The position numbers and the translations under genes are program-made. A model generated the notes under the pieces. That model was not told the DNA's origin, searched no databases, and worked only from the letters and a program-made list of their open reading frames with translations. Below are positions 1 to 8,554 of a DNA stretch of 64,000 nt, piece by piece. How positions within the stretch are numbered: the stretch's first letter is position 1; each line of letters opens with the position of its first letter. The stretch is from Vicinamibacterales bacterium (GTDB lineage Bacteria > Acidobacteriota > Vicinamibacteria > Vicinamibacterales > UBA2999): assembly GCA_041394705.1 (NCBI GenBank), contig JAWKHS010000005.1:1-64000 (forward strand). The letters run 5' to 3'.

Positions 1-810
1 CAGACGATCATCCAGCGCTACACGCGCGAGGCCGGCGTCCGCAGCCTGGAGCGCGAGATCAACTCCGTGTGCCGGAAGGTGGCCAGGAAGGTCGTCACCG
101 AGGGCGCGGCCACGTTCGAGGAGATCACGCCCGACAAGGTCACCCAGTACCTGGGCGTGCCCCGCTTCCGGCCGAGCCTGGCCGAGGAGCAGAACGAGGT
201 CGGCGTGGCCACGGGCCTGGCCTGGACCGAGGTGGGCGGCGAGATCCTGGTCACGGAAGCGACGCTCATGCCCGGCCGGGGCCGCCTCACGCTCACGGGC
301 AAGCTCGGCGACGTCATGCAGGAGTCCGCCCAGGCCGCCATGAGCTACATCCGCTCGCGCGCCGAGGAACTGGGCATCCCGAAGGACTTCAACCGCAAGC
401 TCGACGTCCACGTCCACATACCCGAGGGCGCCATCCCGAAGGACGGGCCGTCGGCCGGCATCACGCTGGCCACCGCCATGATCTCGGCGCTCGCGAAGGT
501 GAAGACGCGGCGCGAGGTCGCCATGACCGGCGAGATCACGCTGCGCGGTAAGGTGCTGCCCATCGGCGGCGTCAAGGAAAAGGTGCTTGCGGCCCACCGG
601 GCCGGCGTCACCAACATCCTGCTGCCGAAAGACAACGAGAAGGATCTGGCCGACATCCCGAAGAACGTGCTGGACACGCTCAACATGCACCTGGTCTCGT
701 CGATGGACGAGGTGCTGAAGCTCGCGCTCGAGGGTCCCCTCACGCCGCTGCCGCCGTCGGTGGATACCGACGTCGCCGAGGCGGAAGGCCCCGACGCGGT
801 CACGCACTGA
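1..810 (+). CDS. lon: Lon protease, C-terminal part (5' end outside window)
   Basis: ATP-dependent cytosolic serine protease that degrades misfolded and regulatory proteins. The frame is open from base 1, so only about 269 C-terminal residues are present: the end of the AAA+ module and the complete protease domain. The catalytic Ser sits in PKDGPSAG (codon 451-453) and its Lys partner in GGVKEKVL (codon 574-576), the standard Lon Ser-Lys dyad. The protein ends in a short acidic tail. engB starts 5 nt downstream, so the two are probably co-transcribed. Identity is clear; only the N-terminus is missing. Confidence 0.97.
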   Translation, partial: QTIIQRYTREAGVRSLEREINSVCRKVARKVVTEGAATFEEITPDKVTQYLGVPRFRPSLAEEQNEVGVATGLAWTEVGGEILVTEATLMPGRGRLTLTGKLGDVMQESAQAAMSYIRSRAEELGIPKDFNRKLDVHVHIPEGAIPKDGPSAGITLATAMISALAKVKTRREVAMTGEITLRGKVLPIGGVKEKVLAAHRAGVTNILLPKDNEKDLADIPKNVLDTLNMHLVSSMDEVLKLALEGPLTPLPPSVDTDVAEAEGPDAVTH

Positions 811-815
811 GGGGC

Positions 816-1463
816 TTGGGCCGGATCACGGCGTCGTTCGTCACGAGCGTCGCGGGACCGGGCGGCTTCCCGAAAGAGGAGTTGCCCGAGATCACCGTCG
901 TCGGACGGTCGAACGTCGGAAAATCGAGTCTCATCAACGCGCTGACCCGGACCGCATTGGCCCGGACCAGCGCGGCGCCGGGAAAGACCCGCTTGGCCAA
1001 TTTCTACCGGCTGCAGCGGGAGGGCGAGGCCCCGTTCCACCTGGTGGACCTGCCCGGGTACGGATATGCCCGGGGCGGCCAGGCGGCAGCGGCCGAGTTC
1101 GACGCGCTCGTCCGCGCGTATTTCCACCGAGAGAATCGAGAGGGCCACTCGCCGGTGCGGGGGGCCTTCCTGCTCGTCGACAGCCGGCATCCCGGCATCG
1201 AGAGCGACAGCCGCGCCTGGGCGTGGCTGCAGGGGCTGGGCCTCGCCACCGGGGTCGTGGCCACGAAGGTCGACAAGTTGACGCGGGCGGAACGCCAGCG
1301 TCATCTGCGTGAGGTAGAAGCGCACCATCAAGGCCCGGTGCTGCCAGTCTCGGCGGCCACCGGGGAAGGACTGGACGAACTGTGGAAACAGATAGCAAGC
1401 CTGCTACGGCAACAGCCGCGCCCCAACAGGAACAGGTCGTCACGCTCGATCTCTCCACCCTGA
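816..1463 (+). CDS. engB: Ribosome biogenesis GTPase EngB/YsxC (YihA)
   Basis: Small TRAFAC GTPase needed for large ribosomal subunit assembly. The 215-residue length is typical. Visible motifs are the P-loop GRSNVGKS (about residues 30-37), G3 DLPG (78-81), G4 TKVD (150-153) and G5 SAATGEG. I chose the TTG at 816, five nt after the lon stop, because it gives a family-like N-terminus preceding the VVGRSNVGK strand. The basic tail overlaps the start of rho by 82 nt if rho begins at its GTG. Core residues are intact, so the protein should be functional. Confidence 0.93.
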   Translation: MGRITASFVTSVAGPGGFPKEELPEITVVGRSNVGKSSLINALTRTALARTSAAPGKTRLANFYRLQREGEAPFHLVDLPGYGYARGGQAAAAEFDALVRAYFHRENREGHSPVRGAFLLVDSRHPGIESDSRAWAWLQGLGLATGVVATKVDKLTRAERQRHLREVEAHHQGPVLPVSAATGEGLDELWKQIASLLRQQPRPNRNRSSRSISPP

Positions 1464-2701
1464 AGGAGATGAGCGTGTCCTCCCTCACGAAGGTCGCGAG
1501 GGAGCTGGACATCCCCGGCGCCACCGGGATGCGCAAGCAGGAGCTCATCTTCGAGATCCTGCGGGCGCGGGCCGAGAAGAGCGGCCTCATCTTCTCGGAA
1601 GGCGTGCTGGAGGTGCTGCCCGACGGCTTCGGGTTCCTGCGCGCGCCGGACTACAACTACCTGGCCGGGCCCGACGACATCTACGTGTCGCCGTCGCAGA
1701 TCCGGAAGTTCGACCTGCACACGGGCGATACCGTGGCGGGCCAGATCCGGCCGCCGAAGGAAGGCGAGCGCTACTTCGCCCTGATCAAGGTCGAGGCCGT
1801 CAACTTCGAGCCGCCGGCCCGCGGCAAGGAGCGCGTGTTCTTCGAGAACCTCACGCCGCTCTACCCGCAGGAGAAGATCAAGCTCGAAGCCGATCCCGAG
1901 AACCTGTCCACGCGCGTCATGGACCTGATGACGCCGCTCGGCAAGGGACAGCGCGGCCTGATCGTGGCGCCGCCGCGCACCGGCAAGACGATGCTGCTGC
2001 AGGCGATCGCGAACGCGATCACCACGAACCACCCGGAGGTCTACCTCATCGTCCTGCTCATCGACGAGCGGCCGGAAGAGGTCACCGACATGCAGCGGTC
2101 GGTTCGCGGCGAGGTGATCTCGTCCACGTTCGACGAGCCCGCGCAGCGCCACGTCCAGGTGGCCGAGATGGTCATCGAGAAGGCCAAGCGCCTCGTCGAG
2201 CACAAGAAGGACGTGGTCATCCTGCTCGACTCGATCACGCGCCTCGCGCGCGCCTACAACACGATCGTCCCGGCCAGCGGCAAGGTGCTGTCGGGCGGCG
2301 TCGACAGCAACGCCCTGCAGCGGCCCAAGCGCTTCTTCGGCGCCGCGCGCAACATCGAGGAGGGCGGCTCACTGACGATCGTGGCCACGGCGCTCGTGGA
2401 CACGGGCTCCCGCATGGACGAGGTGATCTTCGAGGAGTTCAAGGGCACCGGCAACAGCGAGGTGCACCTGGACCGCAAGCTCGCCGACCGTCGCGTCTTC
2501 CCGGCCATCGACATCCAGAAGAGCGGCACCCGCAAGGAGGAGCTGCTCATGGGCAAGGACGACCTGAACCGCGTCTACGTCCTGCGCCGCGTGCTGACGC
2601 CGCTGTCGCCGGTCGAGGCGATGGAGCTGCTGCTCAGCAAGATGGGCAAGACCAAGAGCAACGGCGAGTTCCTGAACGCGATGAGCGGCGGGAAGTCGTA
2701 G
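1382..2701 (+). CDS. rho: Transcription termination factor Rho
   Basis: Hexameric RNA-dependent ATPase/helicase that terminates untranslated transcripts. It has 439 residues: N-terminal Rho domain (RKQELIFEIL), cold-shock-like RNA-binding domain (DGFGFLR, GPDDIYVSP), then the RecA-type motor with Walker A APPRTGKT (about 196-203), LLIDERPEEVT and the Q/R-loop region. The GTG at 1382 is preferred because LDLSTLKEMSV aligns with the start of known Rho N-domains, giving an 82-nt overlap with engB. The alternative ATG at 1469 would begin just after the engB stop but would lose those residues. A hairpin terminator follows the stop. Confidence 0.96.
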   Translation: METDSKPATATAAPQQEQVVTLDLSTLKEMSVSSLTKVARELDIPGATGMRKQELIFEILRARAEKSGLIFSEGVLEVLPDGFGFLRAPDYNYLAGPDDIYVSPSQIRKFDLHTGDTVAGQIRPPKEGERYFALIKVEAVNFEPPARGKERVFFENLTPLYPQEKIKLEADPENLSTRVMDLMTPLGKGQRGLIVAPPRTGKTMLLQAIANAITTNHPEVYLIVLLIDERPEEVTDMQRSVRGEVISSTFDEPAQRHVQVAEMVIEKAKRLVEHKKDVVILLDSITRLARAYNTIVPASGKVLSGGVDSNALQRPKRFFGAARNIEEGGSLTIVATALVDTGSRMDEVIFEEFKGTGNSEVHLDRKLADRRVFPAIDIQKSGTRKEELLMGKDDLNRVYVLRRVLTPLSPVEAMELLLSKMGKTKSNGEFLNAMSGGKS

Positions 2702-2725
2702 CCGGACCTCGACAACCGACGATGG

Positions 2726-2750
2726 AAGGGCCGCCTCGCGCGGCCCTTTC
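2726..2750 (+). terminator. Intrinsic-like terminator after rho
   Basis: A 9-bp perfect inverted repeat (AAGGGCCGC / GCGGCCCTT, 5-nt loop) starts 24 nt after the rho stop. It is followed by only a short T-rich run (TTTC), so it is a hairpin with a weak U-tract. It should end the lon-engB-rho run. Confidence 0.6.
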
Positions 2751-3037
2751 GCTGTACGGAGCTTCCGCGGCGCCCTCGACGCGGCATCACTCGCCGCTCC
2801 AGCGTCGCGCGGCGCGGAGGTCGAGCGCGAACCGGGCACCCGGCGGGGCCCGTCGCGGGACCGCCCACCGGTGCTCGCGCGCGCTGGCAGGAGGCGCCGA
2901 AGGCGCAGCGGACCGGTACGCGCGCCCTCCGCGCCGGCGGGCGCCCGTCCCACGCCACCCGCCAGCCCGGCTTGGGCGCTCGACGGGCGTCAGAGGACGC
3001 CAGCGAGGGCGGCGACGCTTCGTCGTCCGATCACCCG
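2751..3037. other. Intergenic region between convergent rho and hydrolase genes
   Basis: Very G+C-rich stretch between two convergent genes. I see no credible coding frame, RNA gene or extended repeat beyond the terminator at its left end. Confidence 0.5.
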
Positions 3038-4090
3038 CTAGCGGCGGTCCAGTGATGCGGCGAAGTCACGCACCTCGCGCAGCACGTCGGCCTCGTTTGT
3101 CAGGAACATGAAGACGTTGGCGCCGACCAGGTCGACGATGCGCGCGGTGGGAACCGCGCTGCGCAACTGCCGCTGCCACAGGGCGTACAGGGCGTTGGTG
3201 GCGTCGTACAACTGACGGAGCGCGGCGCGCTCGTCGTCGGTGCGAATCGCATAGCCGCGGGCCACGTCGTCGAAGGCCGGCTGGGCCTGGTAGAGAGCCA
3301 GCACCGGCGTGCGGATGCCCGCGTAGTCGGGCGTCATCCGCGCATCGATCGTGATCGCCCGGCGGATCGTGGGCGACAGCCGCGTCTCTCCCATCGATCC
3401 ATCGGGGTTCACGGCGTACATCTGCCTCAGTTCGGCCTCGGGGAACGCGAATCCGCGTGTGCGTCGCTGCTCCGCCCGATACGCGGCGAACGAGGTCGTG
3501 TCGAGATCGCCCATGGGGACGGCCCGGCGCGGCAGCCTGGCGAGATCGGGCATGGGCGGTTCGTACTCGTCCGCCGTCGTGGTGGGGTCGCTGGCGCCAT
3601 CGAGATAGACGAGACCGAGCAGGCGGTCCGGATGCTGCCCGGCGAACAGCGTCTGGACCTGGCCCGCGCACGACGTGCCGAGCAGCACGACCCTGGCGAG
3701 ACGAAGGGCGTCGAGCGCCTCCAGCAGGTCGTTCACCGACCGCTGCACCGAGTACCCGTCCTCGGGCGTGTCCGAGGCGCCGATCCCCCGCCGGGTGATC
3801 CCGATGACACGCAGCCGATCGGTCAGCTTCGGCGCGAAGTCGTCGTACGCGTGGGCGCTCAGGTAGCACCCGAGCAGCACCACCGGCGGGCCCGAGCCGC
3901 CCCAGTCGAGCACCTCCAGCCGTACCGAGCCATCGACCGTGATCCGTCTGGCCTCGTGCGGCGAGGGATCGTGCCAGGCCGGCCGCAACTGCGCGGCCCG
4001 CGCGGCGGAGCCCTCCGTCCGTGACAGCGCCAGCGCCACTGCGACGCCGACGGCCAGTGTGGTCAGCCGCGCGTGACGGTTCCTCGGCAT
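3038..4090 (-). CDS. Exported alpha/beta hydrolase-fold protein, atypical active site
   Basis: About 350 residues. The ATG at 4090 is favoured over upstream in-frame starts because GGAGGAG lies 7 nt before it and because it opens a signal peptide (MPRNRHARLTTLAVGVAVALA). The alpha/beta hydrolase fold is recognisable: oxyanion region VVLLGCYL, nucleophile elbow LLGTSCAGQ, strand with LVYLDGAS, and C-terminal LTNEADVLREVRDF. Two oddities: the elbow reads G-T-S-C-A rather than G-x-S-x-G, and where relatives usually carry the catalytic His (GA-N/S-H) this protein reads GANVFMF. It may be a weak or non-catalytic member. Substrate unknown. It is divergent from mug. Confidence 0.8.
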   Translation of the reverse strand: MPRNRHARLTTLAVGVAVALALSRTEGSAARAAQLRPAWHDPSPHEARRITVDGSVRLEVLDWGGSGPPVVLLGCYLSAHAYDDFAPKLTDRLRVIGITRRGIGASDTPEDGYSVQRSVNDLLEALDALRLARVVLLGTSCAGQVQTLFAGQHPDRLLGLVYLDGASDPTTTADEYEPPMPDLARLPRRAVPMGDLDTTSFAAYRAEQRRTRGFAFPEAELRQMYAVNPDGSMGETRLSPTIRRAITIDARMTPDYAGIRTPVLALYQAQPAFDDVARGYAIRTDDERAALRQLYDATNALYALWQRQLRSAVPTARIVDLVGANVFMFLTNEADVLREVRDFAASLDRR

Positions 4091-4161
4091 GGGCACTCCT
4101 CCCGGCGGGTGGCGGCCAACGTGGTGTCCGGCGGATGATACCGGCTTCGGCTCTGGCACGC

Positions 4162-4776
4162 ATGGAACCCGACACGACGCGAGGTGACGTGACACGCCCC
4201 ACCCGTGACGACCTCGTCGCGGCCCGGACGCGCATCCTGCCGGACGTGATCGCGCCCGGGCTCCGCGTGCTGTTCTGCGGCATCAATCCCGGGCTGTACT
4301 CGGCCGCGACGGGGCATCACTTCGCGCGGCCGGGCAACCGTTTCTGGCCGGCCCTGCATCGTGCGGGCTTCACGCCCCGCCAGCTGGCGGCCGCCGAGGA
4401 CGGCACGCTCCTGACGTACGGCTGCGGCATCACGAACCTCGTCGCGCGCACGACGGCGGGCGCGGCCGAGCTCGACCGCGACGAGCTTCGTCGCGGCGGC
4501 GTGCGGCTCGCGAGGAAGGTCGCGCGGCACCGGCCGCGGTGGGTCGCCGTCGTCGGCATCGACGCCTACCGGCGCGCGTTCGCGCGGCCGGACGCGGTCG
4601 TGGGTCCGCAGGCCGAGCGGTTGGGTGGCGCGCGCGTGTGGGTGCTCCCCAACCCCAGCGGCCTCAACGCCAGCTACCAGCTGCCGGCCCTGGTGCGGGC
4701 GTTTCGCGCGCTACGGGAGGCCTCGGGCCTCCCGAGGGCACGCGGTCCAGGGCGAAGACACCGTCGGACGTGGTGA
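4162..4776 (+). CDS. mug: G/U(T) mismatch-specific uracil-DNA glycosylase, Mug/TDG family
   Basis: Base-excision repair enzyme removing uracil or thymine opposite guanine. Family hallmarks are present: APGLRVLFCGINPGLYSA with the catalytic Asn in GINPG, the GNRFWPALHRAGF segment, and the intercalation loop VLPNPSGLNASYQ. About 204 residues, slightly longer than E. coli Mug (168) because of N- and C-terminal extensions. The start is uncertain: ATG 4135, ATG 4162 and GTG 4189 (preceded by GAGGT) are all in frame and upstream of the conserved core. The spacer to the divergent hydrolase is short. Confidence 0.92.
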   Translation: MEPDTTRGDVTRPTRDDLVAARTRILPDVIAPGLRVLFCGINPGLYSAATGHHFARPGNRFWPALHRAGFTPRQLAAAEDGTLLTYGCGITNLVARTTAGAAELDRDELRRGGVRLARKVARHRPRWVAVVGIDAYRRAFARPDAVVGPQAERLGGARVWVLPNPSGLNASYQLPALVRAFRALREASGLPRARGPGRRHRRTW

Positions 4777-4892
4777 GCTCCACGGGAGCCGTGAGGAGCA
4801 GGCGCCCGCACGGGGCCGCGAGTCGAGGGCATGGACGAGCCGGCGCGGCAGCGACGCGGGAGCGGCCGGTTCGCCTGGTGTAAGGTGGCGCG

Positions 4893-5300
4893 ATGACGGA
4901 CGCCCCCTTCCCGACCGACGGCGTCGCCCTGACGACGCTCCTCGTGGTCAGCGACGTCAACCGGTCGCGCGACTTCTACCGCGACGTACTGGGCGCGACC
5001 GTGTACCGCGAATACGGCGGCACGTCCTGCGTGCTCGGCTTTCAGGGCGCGTGGCTGCTGCTCGTGACGGGCGGTCCGCCGACGCCCGACAAGCCCACCG
5101 TCACGTTCGCGCCGCCTGCCGATCCGGATCGCGTCTCGTGTCAGCTGACGCTGCGCGTTCCCGACTGCCAGGCCGCCTACGAGACGCTGTCGCGCCGCGG
5201 GGCGCCGTTCCTGACGCCGCCCGTCGATCGGGGCGGTGAGGTGCGGTGCTTCTTCCGCGATCCGGACGGCCACCTGCTCGAGATCAGCGCCGTCGGCTGA
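4893..5300 (+). CDS. VOC (glyoxalase/bleomycin-resistance) fold protein
   Basis: 135 residues with the paired beta-alpha-beta-beta-beta modules of the vicinal-oxygen-chelate superfamily. The first half has LTTLLVVSDVNRSRDFYRDVLG. The second has FLTPPVDRGGEVRCFFRDPDGHLLEI, ending with the conserved metal-ligand Glu (DGHLLEI). The ATG has AAGG upstream at suitable distance. Members include glyoxalases, dioxygenases and drug-binding proteins; sequence alone does not fix the reaction. Confidence 0.85.
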   Translation: MTDAPFPTDGVALTTLLVVSDVNRSRDFYRDVLGATVYREYGGTSCVLGFQGAWLLLVTGGPPTPDKPTVTFAPPADPDRVSCQLTLRVPDCQAAYETLSRRGAPFLTPPVDRGGEVRCFFRDPDGHLLEISAVG

Positions 5301-5362
5301 GCCGACGCGCCCTTCGCCTGACGCCGCGGCACACCGACGGCCGCTGGCGGTAGGATCGCCCA

Positions 5363-5764
5363 GTGGCCGGCGCCGTCTCGGATCTCCAGCAGCTGCTGCG
5401 CACGATGTCCCCGGTGCTGCGTCCAGGCACCTACGCCTTCGTCACGCTGCCGGACGAGGTCCGGCTCGACGCGGCCGACGTCGTCGCCTCCATCCGCGAG
5501 CCGGAAGGCCTGTCCGTCGTCATCGACCGCTCGGCCGCGGAGCGCGCCGGCCTGGCGCCCGCCTTTCTGTGCCGATGGATCACCCTGAGCGTGCACTCCG
5601 ACCTGACGGCCGTCGGGCTCACCGCGGCCATCGCGAGGGCGTTGGCCGATCGCGGGCTGCCGTGCAACGTGGTCGCGGGCACGTTCCACGACCACGTGTT
5701 CGTGCCCGTGGATCGCGCGGACGAGGCCATGGCGGCGCTCAGGGCCCTGCAGGCGGGGGCGTGA
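5363..5764 (+). CDS. ACT-domain-containing small protein
   Basis: 133 residues, GTG start. The length, and an N-terminal half reading TYAFVTLPDEVRL followed by LCRWITLSVHSDLTAVGLTAAIARALADRGLPCNVVAGTFHDHVFVPV, match the stand-alone ACT-like family whose members carry a duplicated ACT fold and probably bind an amino acid or other small ligand. No catalytic domain is attached. The gene overlaps the following phosphoesterase by 4 nt, so the two should be co-translated. Confidence 0.75.
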   Translation: MAGAVSDLQQLLRTMSPVLRPGTYAFVTLPDEVRLDAADVVASIREPEGLSVVIDRSAAERAGLAPAFLCRWITLSVHSDLTAVGLTAAIARALADRGLPCNVVAGTFHDHVFVPVDRADEAMAALRALQAGA

Positions 5765-6234
5765 GCGCGACCCTCGTCGGCGTCATCTCCGACACGCACG
5801 GGCTGCTTCGCCAGACCGCGATCGAGGCGCTTCGAGGCGTCGACCTGATCGTGCACGCGGGGGATGTGGGCGGCCCGGACGTCCTCGACGCGCTGAGGGC
5901 GCTGGCGCCCACCTTCGCCGTCCGCGGCAACGTCGACACGTCGCCGTGGGGCCGGACCTTGCCGGAGACGGAGGTCGTGGAGGTGGCCGGCCGCCACCTG
6001 TACGTGCTCCATGATCGAGCCGCGCTCGATCTGGACCCCCGCGCGGCGGGTTTCGCCGCCGTGATCTTCGGGCACTCGCACCGGCCGGAGGCGGTCGAGA
6101 AGGACGGCGTGCTCTACCTCAATCCCGGCAGCGCCGGCCCCCGGCGCTTCTCCCTCCCGATCAGCCTCGCCCGCCTGACGGTGACCGGGCGATCCCTCAG
6201 CTGGACATTCGTGAATCTGCCCGCCGACGTCTGA
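5761..6234 (+). CDS. Metallophosphoesterase, YfcE/MJ0936 family
   Basis: 157-residue calcineurin-like phosphodiesterase. Metal-binding blocks are in order: GVISDTHG (motif I), VHAGDVGG (II), VRGNVD (III), LHD (IV), GHSHRPE (V), then LNPGSAGPRR, diagnostic of the YfcE-type small phosphodiesterases. The GTG at 5761 shares GTGA with the stop of the ACT-domain gene, indicating translational coupling. Natural substrate unknown. Confidence 0.9.
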   Translation: MSATLVGVISDTHGLLRQTAIEALRGVDLIVHAGDVGGPDVLDALRALAPTFAVRGNVDTSPWGRTLPETEVVEVAGRHLYVLHDRAALDLDPRAAGFAAVIFGHSHRPEAVEKDGVLYLNPGSAGPRRFSLPISLARLTVTGRSLSWTFVNLPADV

Positions 6235-6253
6235 CGCGCGCGGCGCGGGCCCG

Positions 6254-6889
6254 TCAGGCCCACAGCGTGAGCGGCGGATCGGTGAGCACGCACCGCAGGA
6301 TGTCGCTGCGCGACACGATGCCGACGAGCACGCCGGTCGCATCGTCCACGACCGGCAGCGCCGGGAGGTGGTAGTCGAGCATGACGCGGGCGATACGACG
6401 GACGTCAGCCACCGGGTCCACGGTGACGACGGGCGTCGTCATCACGTCGGCGACGCGGCGGGCCAGGACGTCGCGCACGAAGCCGTCTTCTTCGTTGAGC
6501 ACGTGCAGCAGGTGCGCGCGCGACACCAGGCCGACGACCTGCCCATCGGCCGACACGACCGGCGCCTGGCCCACGCCCCATTCCGCCAGCGCCCGCCAGG
6601 CGGCCTCGACCCCCAACCGAGGCGGCACGGACATGACCGGATGGCTCATCACCTGGTAGGCGTGGTACACCGGGCCGCGCTGCGGCGTGAGCGTGGCGGC
6701 GGCGTAGGCGGCCGCGGCGGCCCGATAGCGCGGCTCGTCGTCGGTGGGTGCCCGCGGGGTCCCGGGGGCGTCCCCAGCGTCCTGTTCGACCGTCCTGACC
6801 GGCCCTGGCGCGACGACACGGTGGGCGCTCAGGAGCTCTTCGAGGGGCCCCCGGAAGACCACGCCGTCCACGCCGCGGACCTCGAACAT
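6254..6889 (-). CDS. Tandem CBS-domain protein
   Basis: 211 residues. Residues about 75-135 and 145-205 form two CBS motifs (VMSHPVMSVPPRLGVEAAWRAL...VVGLVSRAHLL and VADVMTTPVVTVDPVADVRRI...LVGIVSRSDIL), which pair to bind adenosyl ligands. The N-terminal 70 residues have a hydrophilic segment like those before CBS pairs in proteobacterial CBS proteins. There is no transporter or enzyme domain, so it is a stand-alone ligand sensor. The gene lies downstream of the sirtuin on the same strand with a 122-nt gap. Confidence 0.88.
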   Translation of the reverse strand: MFEVRGVDGVVFRGPLEELLSAHRVVAPGPVRTVEQDAGDAPGTPRAPTDDEPRYRAAAAAYAAATLTPQRGPVYHAYQVMSHPVMSVPPRLGVEAAWRALAEWGVGQAPVVSADGQVVGLVSRAHLLHVLNEEDGFVRDVLARRVADVMTTPVVTVDPVADVRRIARVMLDYHLPALPVVDDATGVLVGIVSRSDILRCVLTDPPLTLWA

Positions 6890-7011
6890 CGCGCCTCCAG
6901 GCGTCTACGGTCGCACGTTCACAGCGGCGCGGCAACCGCCCGGAACGGCGTCGGGTGGAGGACCCGACCACGGGCCCGTGGCGCGCGGCGACGGCGACGG
7001 GCACCCATCCG

Positions 7012-7809
7012 TCATGGGCGGCAGGGACCGGCCGCCGCCATCGCCTGCTCGATGCGGGGCAGCACCGTTTCCGCGCCGCCCCGGATGGCCACGTCGACCT
7101 CGTCGGAGAACGCGGTGCCGTCGGGATTCACCTCGACGACGAAAGCGCCGCCCTGGCGCGCGAGCGGGATGAGTCCCGCCGCGGGAAACACCACGGCCGA
7201 CGTGCCCACCGCCAGGAAGACATCGCTCCTGGCGGCGGCGTTGGCGGCGCGGTCCAGCACGCGTGCGTCGAGCGGCTCTCCGAACCACACGACGTCCGGC
7301 CGGGCGAGCGCGCCGCAGGACGGGCACCGCGGCAGCACCTCCGGCGCGAGCACGTCGTCGAACGGGCGGGGCGCTTTCCCGGTGCGGCAGGCGTCGGCGC
7401 ATCGGACGTGCCACAGCGAGCCGTGCAGGCGCAGCACGTCGGGCGCGCCGGCCCGCTCGTGGAGTCCGTCCACGTTCTGCGTGACGATGGTCATCCCGGC
7501 CCACCGTCCCGCCCACGCGGCGAGCACGGTGTGCGCGGCGTTGGGAACGCAGGCGCGGAGACGCTCGCGGCGCCAGCCGTACCACGCCCAGACCAGCGCC
7601 GGGTCGCGCGCGAAGGCCTCTGGCGTCGCCAGGTCTTCGGGCCGGTGCTGCCGCCACAGCCCGTCGCGGCCGCGAAACGTCGGGACCCCGCTCGCGGCCG
7701 ACACGCCGGCGCCCGTCAGCACGGTGATACGCGCGGCCCGCCGCAGCCGATCGGCCACGGCGGTGACGGCCGCCGCGATGGCGTCACCGGCGTCCGTCGT
7801 ACCAGACAA
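7012..7809 (-). CDS. cobB: NAD-dependent protein deacylase (sirtuin, SIRT5-like class)
   Basis: 265 residues. The Rossmann motif GAGVS (33-37), QNVDGLH (111-117), catalytic His129 in LHGS, and four zinc Cys (137, 141, 162, 165) are all present. Tyr77 and Arg80 in WYGWRRER match the Y-x-x-R pair that class III (SIRT5-like) sirtuins use to bind succinyl or malonyl lysine, so removal of acidic acyl groups is likely as well as deacetylation. Its 5' end overlaps the 3' end of the upstream glycosyltransferase gene by 26 nt. Confidence 0.93.
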   Translation of the reverse strand: MSGTTDAGDAIAAAVTAVADRLRRAARITVLTGAGVSAASGVPTFRGRDGLWRQHRPEDLATPEAFARDPALVWAWYGWRRERLRACVPNAAHTVLAAWAGRWAGMTIVTQNVDGLHERAGAPDVLRLHGSLWHVRCADACRTGKAPRPFDDVLAPEVLPRCPSCGALARPDVVWFGEPLDARVLDRAANAAARSDVFLAVGTSAVVFPAAGLIPLARQGGAFVVEVNPDGTAFSDEVDVAIRGGAETVLPRIEQAMAAAGPCRP

Positions 7810-8515
7810 AACAGGCGTCCCGGCGGGTCAGGGTGCGTCCGCCGCTCAGGAGGGTCCGGAACAGGAAGCCGGCCGTCTCGCGCCAGGTGTAGAGGCGCAG
7901 CTTCCGGCTGCTGGTCACGATCCGGTGACGACGCAGGATCGCGATCGGCCGCCGGCGGGCGCGCGCGACGCGCTTCAGCCGGCGGAACAGGTCCACCTCC
8001 TCGCTCGCGTAGAACGCCTCGTCGAACCCGCCGATCTCGCGGAAGACCGCCGCGTCCACGAAGACGTACGACCCGGCCGCCCACCGCATCGTCACGCTGA
8101 TGGCGTTCCAGATCGCCACGCCGGCCCGGGCTGCGACGGCCCGGTCGTCCATCCGCACCAGGGCGCCGCCGGCCAGCGCGCCGGCCTCGATGGCCCGGGC
8201 GGTCTCGGCGAACAACGCCGGCGACGGCAGGGAATCGGCGTCGACGAAGAGCAGCCAGTCGCCGGCCGCGGCGCTGGCGGCGCGGTTCCGGGCGCGGGCG
8301 ATCTGGTTGATCGGCTCGACCACCACGGTGGCGCCGCCGGCCCGCGCCACCGCCGCCGTGTCGTCGGTGGAGTTGTTGTCGCAGACGATGAGCTCGGTGG
8401 CCCAGCCGCGGGCGTGGAACACCGGCAGCGCGTCGCGGATGCCCGCGAGGGTCTGGGCGAGACCGCCGCCTTCGTTGAAGGCGGGCACGAGGACCGACAC
8501 CGTCACGCCGTCCAT
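7784..8515 (-). CDS. Family 2 glycosyltransferase
   Basis: GT-A fold glycosyltransferase of about 243 residues. It has VSVLVPAFNEG at the N-terminus, CDNNSTDDT, the metal-binding DADS motif in WLLFVDADSLPSP, and the acceptor-loop segment FDEAFYASEEVDLFRRL. No membrane segment is obvious, suggesting a cytosolic or peripheral enzyme. The ATG at 8515 opens directly before the conserved strand; a GTG at 8551, 3 nt after the peptidase stop, is an alternative. The gene lies between a P1 peptidase and the sirtuin on the same strand. Sugar donor and acceptor unknown. Confidence 0.87.
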   Translation of the reverse strand: MDGVTVSVLVPAFNEGGGLAQTLAGIRDALPVFHARGWATELIVCDNNSTDDTAAVARAGGATVVVEPINQIARARNRAASAAAGDWLLFVDADSLPSPALFAETARAIEAGALAGGALVRMDDRAVAARAGVAIWNAISVTMRWAAGSYVFVDAAVFREIGGFDEAFYASEEVDLFRRLKRVARARRRPIAILRRHRIVTSSRKLRLYTWRETAGFLFRTLLSGGRTLTRRDACFVWYDGRR

Positions 8516-8554
8516 TGTACGGGGACGGTCGTCGGGCACCCCCGGCCGCACGGC

